Origin: Actinomycetospora lemnae
GTDB taxonomy: Bacteria > Actinomycetota > Actinomycetes > Mycobacteriales > Pseudonocardiaceae
Reading direction: 5' to 3'
Length of the DNA stretch: 64,000 nt
Assembly (NCBI RefSeq): GCF_028737315.1
Contig: NZ_JAQZAO010000005.1
Span: 1-64,000 of the forward strand
The notes under the pieces are model-generated. The model made no database searches. It was not told the DNA's origin and saw nothing but the letters and a program-made list of their open reading frames with translations. This document shows positions 23,190-32,517 of this stretch, in pieces. Within the stretch, counting starts at the first letter, position 1. Every line of letters starts with the position of its first letter. The translations under genes and the position numbers were made by a program.

Positions 23190-23636
23190 TCACGCTCCCG
23201 AGGACAAATGCGCCGTGAGACCCTCCAGCCCGCCGGCGAACACATCGCGGGAGAAGAACGCCTTGAGCCGTTCGGCGTCATCCGGGTCACAGTCGAAGAG
23301 GACCGACCAGGAGACGAAGCATTCGCCCGTCGAGGTCACGGGGAACACGCGGATGGTCGCGCGGTAGTCCTGGACGGGGAACGGCGATTCGAGGATGGCG
23401 TACGTCAGCGTCCGCTCGCGGTCGTCGAGGGCCACCAGCGCTTCGACGACCGTGCCGCCGTCGCCGCCCAGGGTGAGCCGGCGCACCGCGCCGACCTGGT
23501 CGGGCCGGGCGCCGTCGTCGAGCTCACTGGCGGCGATCGCGGGGACCCAGGCGGGCAGGCCGTCGAAGTCGCGGATCACGCGCCAGACGGTGTCGACGTC
23601 GGCCGGGACGACGGTGCTGCTGCGGGTCTCGGGCAT
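23190..23636 (-). CDS. SRPBCC family protein
   Basis: 148 aa. Start-domain/polyketide-cyclase-like fold signature: VVPADVDTVWRVIRDFDGLPAWVPAIAAS at the N-terminus and a predicted long C-terminal helix (PDDAERLKAFFSRDVFAGGLEGL). These proteins bind hydrophobic ligands in a cavity; no catalytic motif is seen. The ATG shares its A with the upstream TGA stop (TGATG), and GGAGGAG precedes it, so it is the third gene of a tightly coupled operon with the PEP-hydrolase-like and Tm-1-like genes. A supporting role in that pathway is inferred. Confidence 0.85.
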   Translation of the reverse strand: MPETRSSTVVPADVDTVWRVIRDFDGLPAWVPAIAASELDDGARPDQVGAVRRLTLGGDGGTVVEALVALDDRERTLTYAILESPFPVQDYRATIRVFPVTSTGECFVSWSVLFDCDPDDAERLKAFFSRDVFAGGLEGLTAHLSSGA

Positions 23637-24475
23637 CAGATCTCCTCCTGCGGGGTGGGTCGCAGCTCGACGAACGCGCGGGTCGTGGCCGTCAGGGCCT
23701 GTTCGGTGGGGAGGCGCTCCATGCTGCTGGCGCCGTAGAAGCCGTGGCAGGTGCGCGTGCGGGACAGGACGTACGCGGCGTCGTCCGGCGACGACACCGG
23801 CCCGCCGTGGACGAGCACGAGGACGTCGTCGCGCACCGACAGCGCCGCCTGCGCCCACTCGTCGACCAGCCCGACGCAGTCGTCCAGCGACTTCGAAGTC
23901 TGCGCACCGATCGACCCGCCGGTGGTGAGTCCCATGTGGCAGACGACGACGTCGGCGCCGGCGTCGGTCATCGCGCGCGCGTCGTCGGCGGAGAAGACGT
24001 ACGGCGTGGTCAACAGATCCTCGTCGTGCGCGGCGGCGATGAGCTCGACTTCGCGGTCGAACCCCATCCCGGTCTCCTCGAGATTCACCCGGAAGGTGCC
24101 GTCGATGAGGCCGACGGTCGGAAAGTTCTGGACGCCGGCGAACCCGAGCTCGCGCAGCTCGCGCAGGAAGCGGGGGCGGATGAGGAACGGGTCGGTGCCG
24201 TTCACCCCGGCGAGCACCGGGGTGTGTCGCACGACCGGGATGACCTCGCGCGCCATCTCGACGACGATGTCGTTCGCGTTGCCGTAGGCCAGCAAACCCG
24301 CGAGCGAACCGCGACCGGCCATGCGGTATCGGCCGGAATTGTAGATGACGATGAGGTCGATCCCGCCCTCCTCCTCGCAGCGTGCGGACAGGCCGGTGCC
24401 GGCGCCGCCGCCGACGATCGGCTCGCCGCGGTCGACCTTGGCGCGCAGGCGCTCGAGGATCTCGGCGCGGGTCAC
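23636..24475 (-). CDS. Phosphoenolpyruvate hydrolase-like TIM-barrel protein
   Basis: 279 aa. The sequence matches the PEP-hydrolase/'TIM-barrel signal transduction' family that forms the C-terminal half of plant Tm-1: [22 protein letters not shown] near the N-terminus, [18 protein letters not shown] and [17 protein letters not shown]. The family resembles PEP mutase/isocitrate-lyase-like barrels; a reaction for bacterial members is not established. The GTG start overlaps the stop of the Tm-1-like gene (GTGA), so the two polypeptides are probably made in equal amounts and work together. Confidence 0.88.
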   Translation of the reverse strand: MTRAEILERLRAKVDRGEPIVGGGAGTGLSARCEEEGGIDLIVIYNSGRYRMAGRGSLAGLLAYGNANDIVVEMAREVIPVVRHTPVLAGVNGTDPFLIRPRFLRELRELGFAGVQNFPTVGLIDGTFRVNLEETGMGFDREVELIAAAHDEDLLTTPYVFSADDARAMTDAGADVVVCHMGLTTGGSIGAQTSKSLDDCVGLVDEWAQAALSVRDDVLVLVHGGPVSSPDDAAYVLSRTRTCHGFYGASSMERLPTEQALTATTRAFVELRPTPQEEI

Positions 24476-25665
24476 GGGCGTCCTCCGGTGATCTCGTCGA
24501 GCGCGGCGACGAGGGTCGCGGCGAACTCGGGGTCGTTGACGTGGTGGGGGCTCTCGACGATCCGGTGGTGGTCGTCGGCGCGGACCTGCGCCCGCAGGGT
24601 GTCGAACAGCGCGGCGTCGGCCTCGGCGTCGGCGAAGGGCATGCCGGGGGCGTCGAGGGCCGAGACGCCGCCGGTGGGCAGCACGAGGCGCACGGGGCCG
24701 GGACAGGCGTTGAGCTGTCGCGCGAGGAACTCCGCGGCGGCCCGGTTCTCCTCGGGCGTGGTGCGCATGAGCGTCACCTGGGCGTTGTGCTCGTAGAAGG
24801 TGCGGCCGCGGAACTGCGCGGGGACCGTGTCGGGCGCCCCGAAGTTGACCATGTCCAGGGCGCCGACCGACCCGACCCAGGGCACGCCGGTTCGTGCGAA
24901 CGCGCCCAGGCGGTCCTCGGTCGCGGACATGACGCCGCCGACGACGAGGTCGGCGATCTCGGTGGTGCTCACGTCGACGACGGCCTCGACCAGGCGGTCG
25001 TCGACGAGCTTCTCCATCGCGCGCCCGCCCGTGCCGGTGGCGTGGAAGACGAGGCAGTCCCAGCGGTCGCTGACGGCCTCGGTGACCGCGGTGACGCACG
25101 GCGTCGTCACCCCGAACATCGTCAGCCCCAGCGCGGGCTTGTCCTGCGCCGGCGGCGTCTCGGCGGCGATCATCCCGCCCAGCGCGTGCGCCGCGTTGGC
25201 GAGCACCCGCCGGCTGATGCGGTTGAGACCGGCGACGTCGGTGACCGAGTACATCAGCGTCATGTCGACCGCGCCGACGTACGGCGCGACGTTGCCCGAC
25301 GCCACCGTCGACACCACGACCTTCGGCACCCCGACCGGCAGGCGCTGCAGCGCCGGCGTGGTGAGCGCGGTGCCCCCGGAGCCGCCCAGGGCGAGGACGC
25401 CGGCGACGTCGTCGCGCGCCGGGAGCCAGCGCTCGAGCGCGGCGCTCATCGCCGCGACCGAGCTCCCGCGGTCGCCGGTGAACGCTTCGGCGCCGGCGAC
25501 GTCGCGCGGGGTGACGTCCGCGGTGCTGGCGTCCGGGTCGCTCGTGCCGACGTCCACGGTGGTCACCGCGTGCCCCGCGTCGCGCAGGAGCCCGGCGACG
25601 TAGCGCAGCTCCTCGCCCTTCGTGTCGAACGTGCCCACCACGTAGGCACGATCCGTCCCGGCCAT
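24472..25665 (-). CDS. Tm-1-like (UPF0261) ATP-binding protein
   Basis: 397 aa. Full-length UPF0261 protein: [21 protein letters not shown] at the start, [27 protein letters not shown] and [19 protein letters not shown] later. In the tomato virus-resistance protein Tm-1 this domain is fused to the TIM barrel encoded here by the next gene. The bacterial function is unknown. ATG follows GGGAGCG. It heads a three-gene leftward operon placed between tRNA-Ile and tRNA-Ala, where many actinobacteria have only a short gap. Confidence 0.9.
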   Translation of the reverse strand: MAGTDRAYVVGTFDTKGEELRYVAGLLRDAGHAVTTVDVGTSDPDASTADVTPRDVAGAEAFTGDRGSSVAAMSAALERWLPARDDVAGVLALGGSGGTALTTPALQRLPVGVPKVVVSTVASGNVAPYVGAVDMTLMYSVTDVAGLNRISRRVLANAAHALGGMIAAETPPAQDKPALGLTMFGVTTPCVTAVTEAVSDRWDCLVFHATGTGGRAMEKLVDDRLVEAVVDVSTTEIADLVVGGVMSATEDRLGAFARTGVPWVGSVGALDMVNFGAPDTVPAQFRGRTFYEHNAQVTLMRTTPEENRAAAEFLARQLNACPGPVRLVLPTGGVSALDAPGMPFADAEADAALFDTLRAQVRADDHHRIVESPHHVNDPEFAATLVAALDEITGGRP

Positions 25666-25885
25666 CCGCGCTCCCGTCCACGAGACCTCGTCGTCCGACG
25701 GGTGAGTCCTACCGCCCGCGAGCCGCCCGGCGATACCCGTGGACGATCACCGGGGGTGTCAGCGAAGTGCCGTCGCGGACACTGGACGTCCGTATCGGTA
25801 CGTCGATCATGCGGGCGTCGGCGTCCGACGGGTCCGTGCGTGGTGCTGCGGTACCGTGGTCCGGGTCGTCGTCGGAAGGGGTGCA

Positions 25886-25999
25886 GTGAAGGCACTCGTG
25901 ACGCTCGCCCTGGCCGCCGGGGCCGCCCTCCTCCTCCGGCGCCACCGCGATCAGCGACCCACGCGAGACGTCTGGCACGAGGCGACCACCTCGTCCTGA
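25886..25999 (+). CDS. DLW-39 family small protein
   Basis: 37 aa. GTG start with GGAAGGGG upstream. One hydrophobic segment (ALVTLALAAGAALLL) is followed by RRHRDQ and DVWHEATT, the form of the small DLW-39 family, in which DVW replaces DLW. These proteins are typically encoded just before tRNA-Ala near the actinobacterial origin, which matches this location. Function unknown; probably a single-pass membrane peptide. A longer in-frame reading from 25,739 lacks family similarity. Confidence 0.8.
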   Translation: MKALVTLALAAGAALLLRRHRDQRPTRDVWHEATTSS

Positions 26000-26004
26000 C
26001 CCTC

Positions 26005-26077
26005 GGGGACGTAGCTCAATTGGCAGAGCACCGCCTTTGCAAGGCGGGGGTTGAGGGTTCGATTCCCTTCGTCTCCA
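26005..26077 (+). tRNA. alaT: tRNA-Ala (TGC), integration target
   Basis: 73 nt. Acceptor GGGGACG/CGTCTCC (one G-T wobble), D arm AGCTCAATTGGCAGAGC, anticodon loop TTTGCAA (TGC), T arm GGGTTCGATTCCC. No CCA is encoded. A tyrosine integrase gene begins 92 bp downstream in the same direction, so the 3' half of this tRNA is the likely attL core of the mobile element. Confidence 0.98.
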
Positions 26078-26169
26078 CCCATCCTGACCTGCGGAGACGC
26101 TGGTCCGACTGAGCGAACCTCGGACGACGTGACACGGTTCGTGACGCGAGTCGCCCTAGCTTCCGTGTC

Positions 26170-27702
26170 ATGGCCAAGGCCAAGAACCCCCGGAAGCGCG
26201 AGCGGGGGACCATCGACGAGCTCCCGAGCGGAGCCCTGCGCGTCCGGGTGTATGCCGGGCAGGACCCGGTGACGAAGCGCCGGCACGACCTCGTCGAGGT
26301 CGTCCCGGCAGGCCCGAAGGTGTGGGACCGGGCCGAGGAGGTCCGGCAGAGGTTCCTCGCCGACATCAGGAAGCGCCGCAACCCGCAGACCACGGCCACC
26401 GTCGACCAGCTGCTCGACCGCTACCTCGATCAGCACACCGGCGGCCGGCGCACGGTCGAGGGCTACCGGGAGTACGTCGACAAGCACGTCCGACCGTTCA
26501 TCGGCAAGTCGAAGGTCGGCTCGGTCGACGCCGAGATCCTGGACTCGCTCTACGCGGAGATGCGGCGGTGCCGCGAGCACTGCCGCGACCGCCGAGGTGT
26601 GGACCACCGGACCACCCACCCGCACGAGTGCGATGTGCGATGCCGCCCGCACCGGTGCCGGCCGCTCGGTGCTGCCACGATCCGCAAGATTCACTACGTC
26701 CTCAGCGGCGCCTACAAGCGCGCGGTGCGCTGGCGCTGGGTCGGCTCGAACCCGATCGACCAGGCCGAACCACCGCCGGTCCCGACGCCAGACCCGCAGC
26801 CACCAACTCCCGAGGAGGCGGCGCGCCTGGTCGCGGAGGCGGGACGTCGTGACCCGGACTGGGGGATGTTCGTCTGGCTGATGATGGTGACCGGCGCACG
26901 CCGGGGGGAGGTGTGCGGGCTCCGCTGGCAACACATCGACCTTGAGCGAGGCGTGATCACGATCCGGCGCGCGATCGCCGAGGTTCGTGGTGAGACAGAG
27001 GAGAAGGACACCAAGACTCATCAACGCCGCCACGTCACGATCGACCCCGGCACGGTCGCGGCCCTTGCCGAGCATCGCCTGCGGTGGGTGGAGCGCTGCG
27101 CCGCACTCGAGCTCGAGCTCGCGCCGGACTCCTTCGTCTTCTCGCCGTCCCCGACCGGGCAGGAGCACCTGACGCCGTCGTCGGTGACGCAGCGGTACAG
27201 CAAGATGGCCGACCGCCTCGGCATCGACACCCACCTCCACAACCTGCGGCACTACTCCGCGACCGAGCTCATCGCCGGCGGGGTCGACGTCCGCACCGTT
27301 GCCGGCCGACTTGGGCATGGTGGCGGCGGAACGACGACACTGCGTGTGTACGCGGCGTGGGTCGCCGAGGCCGACCAGCGCGCGGCGCAAGGACTGGCAG
27401 ACCGACTACCTGATCGACCGCCATCGTCTAAGCCCGACGATGTGGAGCGGGCCAAGATCGATCCGAGGTACCCGTTCGAGCGCATCGCAGTGGATCTGCG
27501 TGAGCGGATCGCCGCGGGCGAGTGGTTGGCCGGCGCGCAGCTTCCGAGTGGCAAGCAGCTCGGGGTCGACTTCGACGTGTCGACCGCCACTGCGCAACGC
27601 GCGGTCGCGCTGCTGCGGGCGTGGGGACTTGTGGCGGTGAGTCGCGGCGCTCGGCCGGTCGTGACACAACCTTCCCCGTGCAGCTCGAAGGACCTCACGT
27701 GA
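26170..27702 (+). CDS. int: Tyrosine site-specific integrase with C-terminal GntR-like domain
   Basis: 510 aa. A SAM-like core-binding domain (about 70-200) contains a Cys/His-rich insertion (CREHCRD...CDVRCRPHRCRPL) that looks zinc-binding. In the catalytic domain, Arg is in TGARRGEVCGLRW (~240), HxxR in HNLRHYSATELI (~357), LGHGGGG follows, and the Tyr nucleophile is in LRVYAAW (~393). Residues 435-505 form a GntR-type winged helix (LRERIAAGEWLAGAQLPSGKQL). It presumably recombines attP with the 3' end of tRNA-Ala. The appended GntR domain could add DNA binding or autoregulation. It is the left end of the mobile element. Confidence 0.93.
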   Translation: MAKAKNPRKRERGTIDELPSGALRVRVYAGQDPVTKRRHDLVEVVPAGPKVWDRAEEVRQRFLADIRKRRNPQTTATVDQLLDRYLDQHTGGRRTVEGYREYVDKHVRPFIGKSKVGSVDAEILDSLYAEMRRCREHCRDRRGVDHRTTHPHECDVRCRPHRCRPLGAATIRKIHYVLSGAYKRAVRWRWVGSNPIDQAEPPPVPTPDPQPPTPEEAARLVAEAGRRDPDWGMFVWLMMVTGARRGEVCGLRWQHIDLERGVITIRRAIAEVRGETEEKDTKTHQRRHVTIDPGTVAALAEHRLRWVERCAALELELAPDSFVFSPSPTGQEHLTPSSVTQRYSKMADRLGIDTHLHNLRHYSATELIAGGVDVRTVAGRLGHGGGGTTTLRVYAAWVAEADQRAAQGLADRLPDRPPSSKPDDVERAKIDPRYPFERIAVDLRERIAAGEWLAGAQLPSGKQLGVDFDVSTATAQRAVALLRAWGLVAVSRGARPVVTQPSPCSSKDLT

Positions 27703-28038
27703 CTTGCGCCTGAGCCGCGGGCGTGGGGTGGTCGAGGCCGATCTCGACCGGCGACGCCACCGGAACAACGCCAACGAGCTCGGGCTGTCGCCCACGGCGA
27801 TCAGAGGCGCCAACCATGCGAGAGTGCCGCCTCCGCACGGGACCGCACGTGGCACCGCGGGGCGGTCGTGAGGGCGTGCCAGGCTGTCCGGCGTGGGGGA
27901 GAACCCGGAGCTGGAGCACGGCAGGGCACGGGGGAGGGCGTGGAAGAGGGGCCTCGGCAGAGACCTGGAACGCGCCGAGATCGAAGCCTCGCCGGGGACG
28001 CCCCCGCTGGCTCGGCTGAGCAGGGCCGCGGGGAAGCG
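27703..28038. other. Intergenic region after the integrase
   Basis: 336 bp. No gene, tRNA or clear repeat is seen. It presumably carries the promoter of the HNH-like gene. Confidence 0.5.
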
Positions 28039-28785
28039 GTGAGCACGCGCCGCGGTCGCGGGGGGCAGCCGTGCGCGTTGTGCGCGCACCGCCCATCGTC
28101 GCGCAGGGGCGAGCACGTTCTACCGACCTGGCTCATCGACGCCCGGTTCCCGGCCAGCGACCGTCCCTTCACCAGCGGCCCGACCGGGCAGGCGATCCGC
28201 AGCTACGACCACTTCCAGCGGGTGATGCTCCCGTGCTGCCGCGAGTGCAACAGCGTGCTCGAGCACCGCTTCGAGACCCCGGCCCACGAGGCCATTGAGC
28301 GCTTGCTCGATGGTCACGAGGTCCCCCCCGGGCCCGACGCCGACCTCGTGCGCCGGTGGCTGCTCAAGACCTGGCTGCTCCTGGCCCACCCCCGCGCGGA
28401 GTACAAGGACTCCGTCCTGCAGGGCGCGGTGCTGCGGTGGCGCCACGCCCCCTGGGTCTTCGGCTGGATGGTGCAGGGGACCGAGCCGCCCGAGGGCCTC
28501 TCGGCCTGGGCGTTCCGGTACGTAACCCCCTACGAGAAACCCGAACAGCCGGAGCTCGTCGACCTCGCGACCGGGTGGCGCGACGGTACGTTCGTTGAAC
28601 CCGAGGTCTTCGAGCTCGCGCTGCAGACCCTCAACGTGGTCGTCGTCCACCACCCAGGGCTTCGTCTCGAGCTGGCAGCGGAGCGACGCGGCGAGCTCGT
28701 CCGGCTCTGGCCCGCCCCACGGGGCACCGCCATTACGGGGCTGCCCACGCACCACGCCAGACCGGTGCTGTGGCGGGTCGGCTGA
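28039..28785 (+). CDS. HNH-endonuclease-like protein
   Basis: 248 aa from GTG 28039. The N-terminal ~70 residues have the treble-clef pattern of HNH nucleases: CALC, a His in GEHVLPTWL, then LPCCRECNSVLE. The remainder is an uncharacterised alpha-beta region. HNH proteins cut DNA or RNA; such cargo often serves defence or mobility in mobile elements, but no partner shows its target. An upstream in-frame extension to 27,868 is low-complexity. It converges with the next gene across a 26-bp gap. Confidence 0.68.
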   Translation: MSTRRGRGGQPCALCAHRPSSRRGEHVLPTWLIDARFPASDRPFTSGPTGQAIRSYDHFQRVMLPCCRECNSVLEHRFETPAHEAIERLLDGHEVPPGPDADLVRRWLLKTWLLLAHPRAEYKDSVLQGAVLRWRHAPWVFGWMVQGTEPPEGLSAWAFRYVTPYEKPEQPELVDLATGWRDGTFVEPEVFELALQTLNVVVVHHPGLRLELAAERRGELVRLWPAPRGTAITGLPTHHARPVLWRVG

Positions 28786-28811
28786 CTCGGTGCGCGCGAC
28801 GGCGTACGTCG

Positions 28812-29939
28812 TCACGAAGTGGTCGGCGGCGCCGCGAGCCGTTCGTGCTGCAGCTCGGCCACCGCGCCCTCGAAGGTCCACCCGTCCGGCGCGGCTGAGT
28901 GGAGAAGCGGCCATGTCGCCGTGTCGAGGTCGAGGTCGTGGGCGTTCTTCAGCGCCCGGAGCACCTTCGGGGCCGCCCTGTACCGCAGCCCGTCGTCGAT
29001 GAGGCGGTAGCGGTGGGCGGTGAAGGGCAGCTCGGCGTCCTCGGCCCCGCCGCCCTCGACCGTGCCGTCGCTGCGCCGGCCCTCGGCGCGCTCGACGTCG
29101 ATCAGCCCGAACCGCGCGAGGTGGCGCTGCGCGACGAGTCCGGCACGGTCGCCGCCGAACGCCCACTCCCAGTCCTCAGCCGACACCGCGACCTCCCCGT
29201 CACCGCCGTCACGGCGGTCCTGTTCGCTGCGGGCGAGCAGGTACAGGTACGTGACGATCTCGCTGTCGCTCAGGACGTGCACCCACCCGTTGATCCAAAA
29301 CTCGACGGGCACCTTGATGGCCGGCTCGTCGTCCTTGGGGCGCCGGTAGGTCGTCGCCGAGCTGGTGAGGTTGTCGCTGGCCTCGTTGAGCAGAGCAAAG
29401 CCCTCGAAGCGGCCGCGGCCTTCGGGGTACCGCGCCTGGATACGGCCGTGGGCCTCGAGACGGGCCAGGGCGGCGCGCAGCTGCTCGGAACGGTTGTCCT
29501 CGGGCGTGCGAGCCGTCCCGGTGCTCCGGCGGCGGTTCACGGTCGGCGTGGCGATGAGCTCTTGCCAGCTCGGTCGACCCTCGACCTCGGAGTGCCGCAG
29601 CGCCCGCGTCGTCGGACGTCCGGCCTCGAGTCTAGTGCGACGGCACGTGACCTCGAACAAGATCACCAGCAGCACCTGTACTGCGCAACCCTTCGGGGTC
29701 GACACCGCCCGCAGCGGGCTGTCTCCCAGCGCACCCCGGTGGCGCAGCAGGTCGGCGCGCAGCGGCACCTGACGCGGCCGCACGACGCGCCATACCCGGG
29801 CGCGCGCCGCGGCGACGCGCTCGTCGAGCGGGCCCGCGCGCCCGGCCGACCCGGCGAGCCCGCGCAGCCGGTTCATCCGCACGTCGGTCCGAGACGTCGC
29901 CGAGCGCCCTACCGGTCCCGTGGACCGTCTCCGACCCAT
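28812..29939 (-). CDS. Hypothetical protein with winged-helix-like regions
   Basis: 375 aa, ATG with GGAGG at good spacing. I do not recognise the family with certainty. Residues 150-180 (SEQLRAALARLEAHGRIQARY) and 215-290 (IVTYLYLLARSEQDR to HLARFGLIDVERAEGRR) look like winged-helix modules, the architecture of replication initiators and replication-associated DNA-binding proteins. A hydrophobic stretch VQVLLVILFEV lies near residue 90. It could be the element's replication protein, since no other Rep is evident, but no catalytic motif supports this. Confidence 0.62.
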   Translation of the reverse strand: MGRRRSTGPVGRSATSRTDVRMNRLRGLAGSAGRAGPLDERVAAARARVWRVVRPRQVPLRADLLRHRGALGDSPLRAVSTPKGCAVQVLLVILFEVTCRRTRLEAGRPTTRALRHSEVEGRPSWQELIATPTVNRRRSTGTARTPEDNRSEQLRAALARLEAHGRIQARYPEGRGRFEGFALLNEASDNLTSSATTYRRPKDDEPAIKVPVEFWINGWVHVLSDSEIVTYLYLLARSEQDRRDGGDGEVAVSAEDWEWAFGGDRAGLVAQRHLARFGLIDVERAEGRRSDGTVEGGGAEDAELPFTAHRYRLIDDGLRYRAAPKVLRALKNAHDLDLDTATWPLLHSAAPDGWTFEGAVAELQHERLAAPPTTS

Positions 29940-30128
29940 CTGCGCGCCTCCGACTGTCCGGGATTGACTGCTCCTTAGCGCTCCGTTGTCGCTCCCCTTT
30001 GACGGTCCACGTGTACGCGTAGGGGCAGTCTATCCCGTCCACGTCGAGGCGGGACACCGAGGTGCCGGCACGCTCATCGTGGGTGTCAAGAGCCGCTGAC
30101 CTGCAGCGACAGAGAGGACACCACCCGC

Positions 30129-30386
30129 ATGAACATCGATATCAAGGTCCCCGACCTGATCCCGCTGGTGCAGGCGCTCCTGCCCCACGCCGGGCCCGCC
30201 GCGCTGCTGCTCCTCGTGGCCGGCCTCGTGCTGGGCGTGCTGGTCCCGGCGGTCTGGTCGCAGCGCTCGACGCGGCGCTGTGCGGCGGCCGCCGTCCTCG
30301 ACCGCATCCTGCAGACGGTGGAGCGCATCGCGGCGGTCTCCGCCCGTCTCCTCGCGCGCGTCGCGTTCAACCCGCCCCTGCCGTGA
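30129..30386 (+). CDS. Small membrane protein
   Basis: 85 aa. ATG preceded by GAGAGGAC. One strong membrane segment (PAALLLLVAGLVLGVLVPAVW) near residues 24-44 is followed by a basic cytoplasmic tail with an amphipathic helix (ILQTVERIAAVSARLLARV). No family recognised. Small membrane proteins of this kind are frequent in actinomycete integrative elements and may support transfer, but this is only context. Confidence 0.55.
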   Translation: MNIDIKVPDLIPLVQALLPHAGPAALLLLVAGLVLGVLVPAVWSQRSTRRCAAAAVLDRILQTVERIAAVSARLLARVAFNPPLP

Positions 30387-30564
30387 CCCGCGTCGGCAGC
30401 TGCACCGTCGACGTGGCCCGCAACGCAGACGGTGCAGCGCCGGCCCATGGGACCACGTCCGGATCGCGGAGAGGGCGTCGCCGAATCGGGCGACCTGCCT
30501 TCTCCGCGCTCGGGGCCGTGGCGTACCCCTGGCGAGGCACGTCGTGGGGGAGGGGCTGGTCGTC

Positions 30565-31179
30565 GTGACGGTGCAGGTGTCGGTGCAGGCGTGCACTGTC
30601 CGGGAGCTCGCGGCCGCGGCGCCCGAGCTGAGCTGGACTCCGGTCTGCACGGTCAACGAGCAGCTCGACGAGCCCGACGAGCTGTCCGCGACCAGCCTCG
30701 GCAAGCTGGACGACCCGACGTTCCTGTGCGTCCGCGCCGCGCTGCCCCGCGAGCCCGGGCTGTACCTGTGGACCGCCGCCCCCGACGGCGCCTGGTCCGG
30801 GCAGTCCAGCGACCGCGCGGTGATCTACCTCGGCCGCGCCACCGGCGCCGGTGGGCTGCGGGCGCGTCTCGGCGACGAGCTGCGCTGGGTCCGCAACGGC
30901 GTTGGGCGAACCGCGAACTACCGGCAGGCCAACTTCCACGGTCATCCCCGCGCGATGATCATGCACGACGCGCGGACCCTCTACGCCGTCACCGCCGATC
31001 GTGAGCAGGCTGCTGAGCTCGAGCGTGAACTGCTCGCCGTCGCCTCCTACGGGTGTGCGCTCAGCCCGCTGGCCAACGGCAGCAGCTGGTGGAGCAGCTC
31101 CACTCATCAGCGCCGCGCTCGCCAGCGCGGCTACGACCGCCTCGTCGCCGCCGGCCTGCTCATCGACCCGATCCCGTAG
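30565..31179 (+). CDS. GIY-YIG-like protein
   Basis: 204 aa from GTG 30565. The segment PGLYLW, then RAVIYLGRATGAGGLRARL, LYAVTADREQAAELERELLAV resembles the GIY-YIG nuclease fold (GLY/YLG pair, Arg, and a downstream Glu in the helix). The N-terminal ~55 residues are unassigned. If active it would be a DNA endonuclease, and it sits in a cargo zone of several nuclease-like folds. The assignment rests on motif spacing alone. Confidence 0.6.
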   Translation: MTVQVSVQACTVRELAAAAPELSWTPVCTVNEQLDEPDELSATSLGKLDDPTFLCVRAALPREPGLYLWTAAPDGAWSGQSSDRAVIYLGRATGAGGLRARLGDELRWVRNGVGRTANYRQANFHGHPRAMIMHDARTLYAVTADREQAAELERELLAVASYGCALSPLANGSSWWSSSTHQRRARQRGYDRLVAAGLLIDPIP

Positions 31180-31213
31180 ACCGCCGGCCGCTGCGCCCAG
31201 CCAGCCGCGACCG

Positions 31214-32056
31214 TCATGGCACCGGCGCGACCTCGTCCAGCGGCACGGTCGGGACGGCGATCCAGCCTTCGAGCGCTGCAAGCTGCCCCTGCGGGCTGCC
31301 CGGCGCCGGCGGGCCCTCCACCCCACCCGGAGTGCAGGCCGCAGCGGCCACCAGGGCCGCGACCAGTGCGTCAACGACGTCGTCGCCGCACGCCGGGTGC
31401 TCCACCGCCGCGACCAGTGCGCCATCCGGGATTAGGACGGGACCGTCGCCACCGTTCTCGCCGACCCGGTTGGACGCGGTGAGCTCGCGCAGCAGCGCGC
31501 GACGCGCGAGGAGCGCGGCGGGGTCAGCGCGCTTGTAGCCCGCCGTCTCCGAGGTCGCCAGCCCCCATAGGCCCACAGCAAGGGCGGGGTAGACCTCGAC
31601 CAGGCGCCCCCGACCGGCGCGGTCGATCAGGCCGTGCCCCCGCTCGCGCTCGTGGCGGCTGACCAGAGCCGCCCAGCGCATCGCGACCGCCCCGATACGG
31701 TCCGAAGACACCGACAGGGCGTTCACTCCGTAGCGGTCGGCTAGGTGGCGGTCGGTCGCCCGCAGCCGCAGCTCCCGCCGGTCCTCGGGCTCGGCGTCGG
31801 TCGGCCAGGGCCCACGGGATCCGTGTGCGGCGACCGCGGCGATGAAGCTGCTCGGCCACCCAAACGGGCAGTCGATCCCGACCTTGTGCCCGTCCTCGAG
31901 GGCGTCGAGCAACGCCTCGGTGCCGGCCGAACCGTCCGCTGAGTCGCAAACCAGCCGCGCGTGCCCCTGGATGCCGCCTGCCGAGGTCGTCCAGTCGATC
32001 GCAACGACGGCCGTGCCTCGCGCGGTGGCGGACAGGTCGATCCCCACAGTCCTCAT
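31214..32056 (-). CDS. DUF429 domain protein
   Basis: 280 aa. The N-terminus MRTVGIDLSATARGTAVV and later VGIDCPFGWP give the two acidic motifs of the RNase-H-like DUF429 fold; VYPALAVGLWGL and a C-terminal DDVVDALVAALVAAA follow. The family is predicted to be nuclease-related but is uncharacterised. ATG at 32056 gives the conserved start; the preceding 43 in-frame residues are unlikely. It points toward the GIY-YIG-like gene, with a 34-bp convergent gap. Confidence 0.75.
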   Translation of the reverse strand: MRTVGIDLSATARGTAVVAIDWTTSAGGIQGHARLVCDSADGSAGTEALLDALEDGHKVGIDCPFGWPSSFIAAVAAHGSRGPWPTDAEPEDRRELRLRATDRHLADRYGVNALSVSSDRIGAVAMRWAALVSRHERERGHGLIDRAGRGRLVEVYPALAVGLWGLATSETAGYKRADPAALLARRALLRELTASNRVGENGGDGPVLIPDGALVAAVEHPACGDDVVDALVAALVAAAACTPGGVEGPPAPGSPQGQLAALEGWIAVPTVPLDEVAPVP

Positions 32057-32268
32057 CGCGTCATCGTCTCGATCACGCCCGCTGAAGCTCGCACGGCCAA
32101 AGAACGACGAGCAGCCAGGACTGCGATGAGGGCCGCAAAGCGTCGCGAGGGATGCCTCTGGAGTTCCTACTCCGTGCCCAGGCACAGCTGCTCGTCGGAG
32201 AGCTGGACTGACCGCTCGCCCCTTCGGTGGCGTTCGCCGGGGCCTGCGTCTAGTGACACCCTTGGCGG

Positions 32269-32517
32269 GTGCCCGACTCTGAGTCCCCGAATCAGGTCGA
32301 ACTTGAGCACCGCGACGTCCCGGGCGCGATGACCGCGAAGATCGCCGCCAGCCGGGCGCCGTTCGTGCCTCCCGACATCGAGTTGCTCCAACGCTGCCTC
32401 AGGTACTGCCCGGGCGCGGAGATCGTTCATGGTCGGCCCGAGTGCGGTGATGGCGGCTGCGACGGCCGTCAACTCAACGCCTGGCCGTATCCCTGCGAGT
32501 GCTGCGCCATCTCGTGA
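32269..32517 (+). CDS. Hypothetical small Cys-rich protein (doubtful)
   Basis: 82 aa. Six cysteines in the C-terminal half (CLRYCPG, PECGDGGC, CECC) could bind a metal. No family recognised and the ribosome-binding site is weak (GGCGG). Its 3' end overlaps the start of the HD-domain gene by 19 bp. It may be spurious. Confidence 0.3.
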   Translation: MPDSESPNQVELEHRDVPGAMTAKIAASRAPFVPPDIELLQRCLRYCPGAEIVHGRPECGDGGCDGRQLNAWPYPCECCAIS

